NCBI GenBank assembly: GCA_016180275.1
Contig: JACPBN010000041.1
Location: 1-38,657, forward strand
From: Candidatus Woesearchaeota archaeon
GTDB taxonomy: Archaea > Nanobdellota > Nanobdellia > Woesearchaeales > UBA10200
DNA length: 38,657 nucleotides
Direction of reading: 5' to 3'
A model generated the notes under the pieces. The model ran no database searches. It was not told where the DNA came from and saw only the letters and a program-made list of their open reading frames with translations. Below are positions 33,231-38,657 of this stretch, piece by piece (position 1 is the stretch's first letter; each line of letters opens with the position of its first letter). Both the position numbers and the translations under genes were made by a program.

Positions 33231-34667
33231 TTATTTTATTATCTTCACAACTCCGTGATTCGCATTCACTTCAACTAACATCCCATCCCGCAAAACTTTA
33301 GTCGCAATCTTTGTGCCAACTGTGCATGGAATATTAAATTCTCTCGAGATTATTGCTGCATGGCAGGTAGCGCCTCCTTCGTTTGTAATGATTGCAGCTG
33401 CTTTTTTCATGGCTGGCAAAAAATCAGGCATGGTCATTCCTGTTACTAAGATATCTCCTTTCTCAATTTTGCTGAGAGCATCTGCTGCAGATAAAGCAAT
33501 TTTCACTTTACCTACCGCTTTTCCCAAAGAAGCAGGCAACCCAGAGAAATCTCTTATTCCTTGAATATCTGCGCTGAATTCTTTTTCTTTCACAGATAAT
33601 GCTTCTTTACCAATAGCAGAAGTTATTTTCTTATTTTCAATTATGATTGTCACACACCCTAATCTCGCAGTTGTTTCATTTTCATCTAATTTGTTTTTTC
33701 CTTCTGATTTTATTAATGCAAGAATCTTTTCTGGCATATATAACTCAAGATATTCTACTTTTATCTTAAATCTGGCAGCTAATTCCTCTAATATCAGGTA
33801 AATGCTGTAAGTTGTCTTTAGCTGGGTTTCTTTTCTTTTGTCATGCAGCAATGCATAAGCTTCAAAGATATCATTTAAGACAGCAAGCTCTTTATCTTTT
33901 AGATATTTTTCTTTTCCATTTAATGTCTCTGCCCTGTACTTTTCCAACTGCTTGATATGTTTATTAATGTCTTTTGTCTGTTTTATAATATCATTAACTC
34001 CTTTCTTAATGTTCTCAACGGTTCTTATATTTCCTGCACGCCAGTTCAGCTCAGTCCACCAGTATTCGTCTAACAATTTAGTTAGTAATTCTTTATTTAT
34101 TTCTCTGGCTTTTTCGTTACCTGGTTTTTTATTTTTTTGAAAATCCAGCACCAGCTTATAATACAGCAATTCTTCTTTTTTTGGATAGCTTAATTCAGCA
34201 GCAGTTGTCATTATAGCATAAGCTTCATTTTGCTCTCTTTTTATGCCAACTAATTTTGCTATTCTTGCCCTTAATTGATTCTCAAGCTCGATATCAACAG
34301 CATCAATCTCCATAGAAAGCGCATGAAATTTCTCTGTTTTCTCTCTAAGATCTGCATATAAATCATATAGTCCATTATTGCTTAATTTACTTAATCTTGC
34401 CAAGCCAAGTTGTTTTACCTTTGCTGCAGATTGCTGCGCATCATTTATAATTTTATTATGCAGCTCAACATGTTCCTTTAGCCAAGTATTATCCTTTGAA
34501 TTCTCAACCAGAAATTTGCCCATAATCTCTAAGTCAAGCTGCCACCAGCCCCAAAAAGACCTGTCATTAAGCTGCTCTGCACTGTACAACATTTTAGTAA
34601 ATGGCTTTCCTACTAGCTCAGCAGAGTATTTTGCCATTCCGTCAACTATCTGCATGCCTATCTGCAC
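33231..34667 (-). CDS. PEP-utiliser phosphohistidine swivel protein, paralogue 3
   Basis: The swivel domain (about 380-478) has DILVTGMTMPDFLPAMKKAA and NEGGATCHAAIISREFNIPC with His436; the residue before the His is Cys, as in paralogue 5. The helical part is more divergent, with YWWTELNW (202-209) in place of the YYWLxNxY motif and a DKRK remnant of WQDxRK. The start is uncertain: GTG 34667 and ATG 34655 have no good ribosome site, yet the frame is open further upstream and looks coding (IVRLSFDEGETITYVEYI). An AAGGTGAG site at 34706-34713 lies just before an ATT at 34703. Start at ATT is possible but unusual. It lies 65 bases after the small gene at 34733. Confidence 0.78.
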   Translation of the reverse strand: MQIGMQIVDGMAKYSAELVGKPFTKMLYSAEQLNDRSFWGWWQLDLEIMGKFLVENSKDNTWLKEHVELHNKIINDAQQSAAKVKQLGLARLSKLSNNGLYDLYADLREKTEKFHALSMEIDAVDIELENQLRARIAKLVGIKREQNEAYAIMTTAAELSYPKKEELLYYKLVLDFQKNKKPGNEKAREINKELLTKLLDEYWWTELNWRAGNIRTVENIKKGVNDIIKQTKDINKHIKQLEKYRAETLNGKEKYLKDKELAVLNDIFEAYALLHDKRKETQLKTTYSIYLILEELAARFKIKVEYLELYMPEKILALIKSEGKNKLDENETTARLGCVTIIIENKKITSAIGKEALSVKEKEFSADIQGIRDFSGLPASLGKAVGKVKIALSAADALSKIEKGDILVTGMTMPDFLPAMKKAAAIITNEGGATCHAAIISREFNIPCTVGTKIATKVLRDGMLVEVNANHGVVKIIK

Positions 34668-34732
34668 TGAGATGCATTCGCGGATATATTCGACGTAAGT
34701 AATTGTCTCACCTTCATCAAATGATAATCTAA

Positions 34733-35002
34733 CTATAACTTCTTTAAAAAAACATCAATATAAAACATAACTTTGTCTATTATATCTAGATTTATTGATA
34801 CTTGCTCGCCGTAACTAGTATGCTTAACCAACAAAATATTTTCTTTCTTTAATTCCTTAACCATATCTTTTACTCTACCGACCATATCTTTGGGAAATCC
34901 TTTTTGCAGATGCTCAATAGCAGTATGGCTAGCCTCAAATTTTCCAAAACGAGTCAGCTTATGCAATATTTTGCCTTTAATCTCAGCATCTGTCCAAATC
35001 AT
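34733..35002 (-). CDS. Small winged-helix-like protein, module copy B
   Basis: The 89-residue protein parallels the one at 32504-32776: an N-terminal helical part (IKGKILHKLTRFGKFEASHTAIEHL), then KDMVKELKKENILLVKHTSYGEQVSINL, a helix and wing-like hairpin with the same G-EQ-S-N/L ending. The last helix is hydrophobic (KVMFYIDVFLKKL). A TATA-like sequence on the minus strand around 35027-35036 and GGTG near the start fit ATG 35002. It is divergent from the regulator at 35114. Function unknown; DNA binding inferred. Confidence 0.6.
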   Translation of the reverse strand: MIWTDAEIKGKILHKLTRFGKFEASHTAIEHLQKGFPKDMVGRVKDMVKELKKENILLVKHTSYGEQVSINLDIIDKVMFYIDVFLKKL

Positions 35003-35113
35003 CTAAACACCTATACTTTCCAACAATCTATAAAAATGCTTAATTTTCTAAAGTCTATATATATATATACTTTGACCGTAAGATTTATATACTTTTCTAT
35101 ATTTTATTAAGGT
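35003..35113. promoter_or_regulatory. Divergent promoter with repeated TATACTTT sites, module copy B
   Basis: TATACTTT occurs at 35012-35019, 35066-35073 and 35088-35095, and an inverted partner AAAGTCTATA at 35050-35059 makes a near-palindrome with the second. The plus-strand TATA box TTTATATA (35084-35091) overlaps the third site. Repressor binding there would block the regulator gene at 35114. Confidence 0.5.
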
Positions 35114-35443
35114 ATGAAAGACAAATCATTATTATTGCAACTGACTGGAGAAATGCCATTATTTAAGATTATAGATTTCTTAGTAGAGAATAAAGGTATG
35201 GATTTTACAAAAACCGATATAGAAAAAGGCGCAGAAATCTCCAGAGCATCTGTATTTAATTATTGGGAGCAATTGGAGAAAAACGGATTAGTACGAGAAA
35301 CAAGAAGATTTGGCAAGACAAGGCTTTACACATTAAATGCCGAAAGCCCTGTTGTTAAGAAGATTCTAGAATTAGAAGCAACTTTGATTAGGCAAGCGAT
35401 GGTAAGTGTCACAAAGAAAAAAGTGATAGTTATAGGTAATTAG
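35114..35443 (+). CDS. Winged-helix regulator, module copy B
   Basis: The protein of 109 residues has the segment PLFKIIDFLVENKGMDFTKTDIEKGAEISRASVFNYWEQLEKNG, a clear helix-turn-helix, then RFGKTRLYTLNAESP as wing, then a C-terminal helix and a basic KKKVIVIG end. It is a diverged paralogue of 32888-33226. ATG 35114 follows an AAGG site and lies 23-30 bases from the TATA box. It faces the small gene at 34733 across 111 bases. Most likely it represses its own divergent promoter through TATACTTT sites. Confidence 0.75.
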   Translation: MKDKSLLLQLTGEMPLFKIIDFLVENKGMDFTKTDIEKGAEISRASVFNYWEQLEKNGLVRETRRFGKTRLYTLNAESPVVKKILELEATLIRQAMVSVTKKKVIVIGN

Positions 35444-35464
35444 TAATTCTCTGATAAAAATAGT

Positions 35465-35680
35465 TTACTGCAAAATTTGGATTATGCCAAGCAATGCATC
35501 TCTTTTATTTTTCTGGTCCTTAAACACAAATCCGTCTCTTTTAATGTCGCTTCTTCCCTTGTATTTATGTACAACTCTCCTTAATTTTGATAGATTATAA
35601 ACAACGGCAATGTCGATCCTAACTGGCTTCTCGCCAAATTTCTTTGGCCATGTGTAGAACGGCTCGATAAAATTTTCCAT
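35465..35680 (-). CDS. Hypothetical protein (pair member 1)
   Basis: The 71-residue protein is not recognised. It has an aromatic N-terminal part (ENFIEPFYTWPKKFG), a VRIDIAVVYNLSKLRRVV strand-helix and a charged middle (KYKGRSDIKRDGFVFKDQKNKR), ending in a hydrophobic helix. It is basic overall. ATG 35680 is used; GTG 35686 is in frame. The frame lies directly downstream of 35693-36010 on the same strand, so they form one unit. Coding status rests on composition, operon position and the strong operators upstream. Confidence 0.45.
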   Translation of the reverse strand: MENFIEPFYTWPKKFGEKPVRIDIAVVYNLSKLRRVVHKYKGRSDIKRDGFVFKDQKNKRDALLGIIQILQ

Positions 35681-35692
35681 AATCACTGAATC

Positions 35693-36010
35693 CTACCTAA
35701 CTTTGAAATCAAGCGCAAAAAAATCAATCTTTTTGTTTTCAACATTCTCATACCTGTCTCCTTTTTTACTAAAGTCATACCTGTCATGGCCTAATCCCAT
35801 GATTATTTTTATTAGAGCATTGACAGACTTTCCTTTATGTTCCTGGCTTCCCAAGCATCTTATAGCAACTTTTTTTCCTATAGCAACCCAGTCAGGTTTA
35901 GATTTAACGCTATATTCCGAAATTTTGATCTGATAAACAGGAACTGCCATTTCTGCCAGATGAGAAACATTGTTTATTAAGCTTTCTGAAGCGTTACCCC
36001 TACATTTCAC
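35693..36010 (-). CDS. Hypothetical protein (pair member 2)
   Basis: The 105-residue protein is not recognised. It has VPVYQIKISEYSVKSKPDW, a basic IGKKVAIRCLGSQEHKGK segment and a helix VNALIKIIMGLGHDRYDF, ending in an Asn/Lys-rich stretch with KIDFFALDFKVR. The start may be GTG 36010 or ATG 35950. It is followed by 35465-35680 after 12 bases. Two AGGTAT palindromes lie 69-109 bases upstream, suggesting regulated expression. No function can be given. Confidence 0.45.
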   Translation of the reverse strand: MKCRGNASESLINNVSHLAEMAVPVYQIKISEYSVKSKPDWVAIGKKVAIRCLGSQEHKGKSVNALIKIIMGLGHDRYDFSKKGDRYENVENKKIDFFALDFKVR

Positions 36011-36078
36011 AAAAAAACAAAAAAATTCATGATTTGTAGAGGTAATGGATGCTATAACTGAAATAGTTTCCGGATAAC

Positions 36079-36119
36079 AAAGGTATTTTTTATACCTTTT
36101 GTAGGTATAATATATACCT
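36079..36119 (-). promoter_or_regulatory. Two AGGTAT palindromes
   Basis: AAAGGTAT (36079-36086) and ATACCTTT (36092-36099) form a palindrome with five T between; AGGTATA (36103-36109) and TATACCT (36113-36119) form another with three bases between. Tandem palindromes with a shared half-site, upstream of the minus-strand pair at 35465-36010, look like a regulator operator. Confidence 0.5.
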
Positions 36120-36145
36120 GAGAGATAATCTTAGCCAATACGATC

Positions 36146-37645
36146 TTATTTCAGGATCTTCACGATGCCATGATTCGCATTGACAATCACCAAATCTCCA
36201 TCCTTAAGCACCTTGGTCGCGATCTTTGTGCCGATGACACAAGGTATCTTGAGTTCTCTGCTTATGACTGCAGCATGGCTTGTGATGCCGCCTTCATCTG
36301 TGATAATTGCTGCAGCTCTTTTCATCGCAGGAACAAACTCTGGCCTAGTCATTGATGTAACAAGTATGTCTCCTTTCTCTACTTTAAATATTTCTGCTGC
36401 ATTAATGCAGACTTTAACTTTGCCAGTGACATTACCTAATGATGCGCACATTCCGTTCAGCTCTTTAACATCATCTTCCTTATGCTGCCTGACAAGCATA
36501 GATTTGATCTCTTTGTATCTGTCTCCAGTAAATACTTCTAATTGATCTTCACAGTGAATAAATATGCTTGCCTTCCTTCTTTCCTTTAGATTTGTATTCT
36601 TGATAGAACCAACATCATCAGGATTAACTTCATCTGCCAATAGATATTTCAGGTCGCGAGAATCAACCTTAAAACGTTTGGCTATCTCATCGACAAACTG
36701 CTGAAATGCATAGACACCTGACAAAATCACAATCTTTCTCTGGTCTTGCCAGAAAGTTACAAAATCAGTTATCTCAACAAGGTCAATTAATTCGTGGCTT
36801 AAGTTTAGTTCTTTAAAGAGTTTCTTTTTGAGCAAAATATTCTTCTTAAGCTGTGAATCTGTTGTAATGGTTATCTGCTCGTTCTTATCAACTGCTTCCT
36901 TGATCTCAGAAATAACATCATCTGCAGTATATTCTCGTGCCTTGTCCCATTGAGATTTTATCCAGAAAAATCTTTTAATATGGGCATCAACCAGTGCTTT
37001 TAATTTTTTATCTTCAAGAGATGGTTCTTTGCGATTATTTTCTTTTTGATGTTTTTTATAATACTCAACCATCTTCAACATGCTCTTATTAAACTCTGGA
37101 AAGAACATCTTTCTGGTAGGCTGTGTCAGCTCAGTGAAATATTCTGTAAACTTATCCACTTTGCCTATCTTCTGCAAAGCTTTCAGCAAAAGATCCTTGA
37201 ACACAACATCAGTTGTAAGTGAGATTCCTTCAACAAGATGAGACGCTCCAAAAGCAAAATAGAACATGTTTGCAAATTTTTTATAATGAGTCAGTAACTG
37301 TTCGTCATTTAACTTAGACATTTTGTTCAATTGCTCTGCCATATACTTAAAGAAAGGCTTTTTTTCCTCATTGCTCTTTTTATCAAGCCAATCTAAGTAA
37401 TCCTTATCTTTCTTGTACCTTTTCATGAACTCATCGCACATATGGTGAAGGTCTTCTCTGCTGTAGTATAATTCAAGATAATCATTCTGGAAATCATAGA
37501 TAAACTTAGAATACCCATAACCAAGTGTTTTTTTGCATGCAATTATGCCAGAGATTGAAGCCCCAAATACAAAAACAGGGACAGCAGCTATTCCCTGGAC
37601 ATACCAGGATTTTTTTATTAAAGAGTTAATCAGTTCTTTGTTCAT
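36146..37645 (-). CDS. PEP-utiliser phosphohistidine swivel protein, paralogue 4
   Basis: The swivel domain (about 395-499) has DILVTSMTRPEFVPAMKRAA and DEGGITSHAAVISRELKIPC with His457. The helical part shows FFWIKSQW (226-233) and FWQDQRK (298-304), the same two landmarks as its paralogues. A hydrophobic segment lies near the N-terminus (VQGIAAVPVFVFGASISGIIA), possibly a buried strand-helix and not a true membrane anchor. ATG 37645 is clear. It follows paralogue 5 after 47 bases on the same strand. No ATP-grasp or PEP-binding barrel is present, so an external kinase domain is needed. Confidence 0.8.
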   Translation of the reverse strand: MNKELINSLIKKSWYVQGIAAVPVFVFGASISGIIACKKTLGYGYSKFIYDFQNDYLELYYSREDLHHMCDEFMKRYKKDKDYLDWLDKKSNEEKKPFFKYMAEQLNKMSKLNDEQLLTHYKKFANMFYFAFGASHLVEGISLTTDVVFKDLLLKALQKIGKVDKFTEYFTELTQPTRKMFFPEFNKSMLKMVEYYKKHQKENNRKEPSLEDKKLKALVDAHIKRFFWIKSQWDKAREYTADDVISEIKEAVDKNEQITITTDSQLKKNILLKKKLFKELNLSHELIDLVEITDFVTFWQDQRKIVILSGVYAFQQFVDEIAKRFKVDSRDLKYLLADEVNPDDVGSIKNTNLKERRKASIFIHCEDQLEVFTGDRYKEIKSMLVRQHKEDDVKELNGMCASLGNVTGKVKVCINAAEIFKVEKGDILVTSMTRPEFVPAMKRAAAIITDEGGITSHAAVISRELKIPCVIGTKIATKVLKDGDLVIVNANHGIVKILK

Positions 37646-37692
37646 TTCAATAGCCTCATGTTTGTTCTGGATTCAAATATTTTCTGAGATTA

Positions 37693-38657
37693 TCATTTTA
37701 ATATCTTCACGATGCCTTTGTCAGCATCAACTTCAACTTTCATGCCGTCTTTAAGCACTTTGGTTGCTTTTCTTGTGCCGATAATGCAAGGGATGCCTAG
37801 CTCTCTCGAAACAATTGCTGCATGACATGTCAGTCCACCTTCATCAGTTACTATTGCAGCAGCTTTTTTCATCGCTGGCACAAACTCTGGCTGTGTCATG
37901 CACGCAACTAAGATATCTCCTTTCTGCACTTTTGCGATCTCATTTGCGCCACGGCAGACCTTGACTGTTGCAGTAACTTTGCCAGGTGATGCACAATTGC
38001 CATGCAATTCTTTGAGGTCTCCAAGCTCTTCCTGCATCAATTGGTTGATCATCTTCCCTGCTTTGCTGCCAGTAAACACTATTGCCCTTTTTTCATGGTC
38101 TTTTTCTTTCTGGCTTTCAAAATTTGAGAAGAAGATTGAGGTTTTTCTTCTTTCTTCAAGCATCTGGGATGTAAGATTTCGCAGATTTTTCTCAGTTACT
38201 TCTGCCTGAATAAGATAGCGCATTAGTTCATGCTCTATGTTAAATCTCCTGCCTATCTCTCCCAAGAAATTGTCAGTATAGCTCAGAGTGATTGTAGTAA
38301 CATGCTTTCTGTTGTCCTGCAATTTTGCCATGAAGTCGCTGATTTCCAGCAGCTGGATAAGCTCTTTGCTTAGCTTTAATTCTTTGAAAAGCAGGTGTTT
38401 TCTTTTTTTGGTATCAAGCAGGATTCTCCTGTAATTTTTGGCATTATCTGCCATTTCAGCTGTAATGCCTTTCTTCACTAACTCTTGAACTTCGTGCATA
38501 AAGTAAGCTGCATCCAGATAATGTGTGCAGGAATAACCATTATTGAGCCAGTAATATCTTTTCTCCAATCGCTTTAGCAATGGATCAATATTCTTTCCTT
38601 TAGAAAATTCAATTGCTGCCAAAACAATTTCATTATGGGCTTCGCCTATGAATGATG
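37693..38657 (-). CDS. PEP-utiliser phosphohistidine swivel protein, paralogue 5 (5' end beyond window)
   Basis: The frame is open to the right edge, so the N-terminal part is missing. What is seen (about 321 residues) has YYWLNNGY early, KLQDNRK in place of WWQDxRK, then the swivel domain with DILVACMTQPEFVPAMKKAA and DEGGLTCHAAIVSRELGIPC; the His is 42 residues from the end. A TTG at 38622 is internal and not the start, as the sequence before it (FIGEAHNEIV) resembles the helix preceding the YYW motif in paralogues. It is probably co-transcribed with paralogue 4. The upstream content is unknown. Confidence 0.8.
   Translation of the reverse strand, partial: SFIGEAHNEIVLAAIEFSKGKNIDPLLKRLEKRYYWLNNGYSCTHYLDAAYFMHEVQELVKKGITAEMADNAKNYRRILLDTKKRKHLLFKELKLSKELIQLLEISDFMAKLQDNRKHVTTITLSYTDNFLGEIGRRFNIEHELMRYLIQAEVTEKNLRNLTSQMLEERRKTSIFFSNFESQKEKDHEKRAIVFTGSKAGKMINQLMQEELGDLKELHGNCASPGKVTATVKVCRGANEIAKVQKGDILVACMTQPEFVPAMKKAAAIVTDEGGLTCHAAIVSRELGIPCIIGTRKATKVLKDGMKVEVDADKGIVKILK

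Noticed and set aside
1-38657. tRNA, rRNA, CRISPR arrays and complete insertion sequences
   Set aside because: Intergenic stretches were read for cloverleaf signals, regular repeats and transposase motifs; none was found by eye. A covariance-model scan would be decisive.

Overview
The window looks like chromosomal DNA of an AT-rich archaeon, most likely a DPANN lineage of the Woesearchaeota/Pacearchaeota kind. The evidence is archaeal TATA boxes (TTTATATA type) about 25-35 bases before leaderless or short-leader starts, GAGGTG/GGAGG ribosome sites, an archaeal-type Elp3, a TadC/GspF-like secretion protein end, many toxin-antitoxin genes and a cluster of split PEP-synthase-like proteins. The lineage is inferred from gene content only. 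Several enzymes carry Lys/Asn/Asp-rich loop insertions encoded by A-rich DNA.

Layout. Bases 1-5 kb hold the end of a secretion membrane gene, a folded intergenic element, debris of a LAGLIDADG homing endonuclease, elp3, and an FAD/NAD reductase gene whose 3' end runs into an HNH-nuclease remnant in another frame. A winged-helix/nucleotidyltransferase-HEPN pair follows (5.0-6.1 kb). A compact pyrimidine operon, pyrD-pyrK-pyrC-pyrB-pyrE-pyrF (6.2-12.2 kb), makes UMP from carbamoyl phosphate and aspartate; no carAB or pyrI is in the window. After a 565-base AT-rich regulatory gap come an MFS transporter, a Kef-type antiporter, an orphan antitoxin-like gene, a ureohydrolase homologue without its metal ligands, a LemA/GIDE pair, a DHH phosphoesterase, a VapBC-like pair, purH and purN.

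From 23.8 kb to the right edge the minus strand is dominated by one theme. A stand-alone ATP-grasp domain of PEP-synthase type (23853-24773) and phosphotransacetylase are followed by five paralogous proteins. Each has a divergent helical N-terminal part and a C-terminal phosphohistidine swivel domain; all keep the catalytic histidine and none has the PEP-binding barrel. The arrangement resembles a rifampicin-phosphotransferase-like enzyme split in two, with one possible shared phosphate donor and several acceptors. Between them lie a RelBE-like pair, a class II Fic protein, a two-lobed left-handed beta-helix acyltransferase, and two copies of a divergent pair of small winged-helix genes.

The other notable item is a structured RNA candidate present twice in inverted orientation (about 4696-4954 on + and 18986-19171 on -). 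Four internal blocks are identical or nearly so between the copies, while the closing helices differ in sequence but remain perfectly paired, with 12 compensatory changes over 21 compared base pairs. No tRNA, rRNA, CRISPR array or intact insertion sequence was seen.
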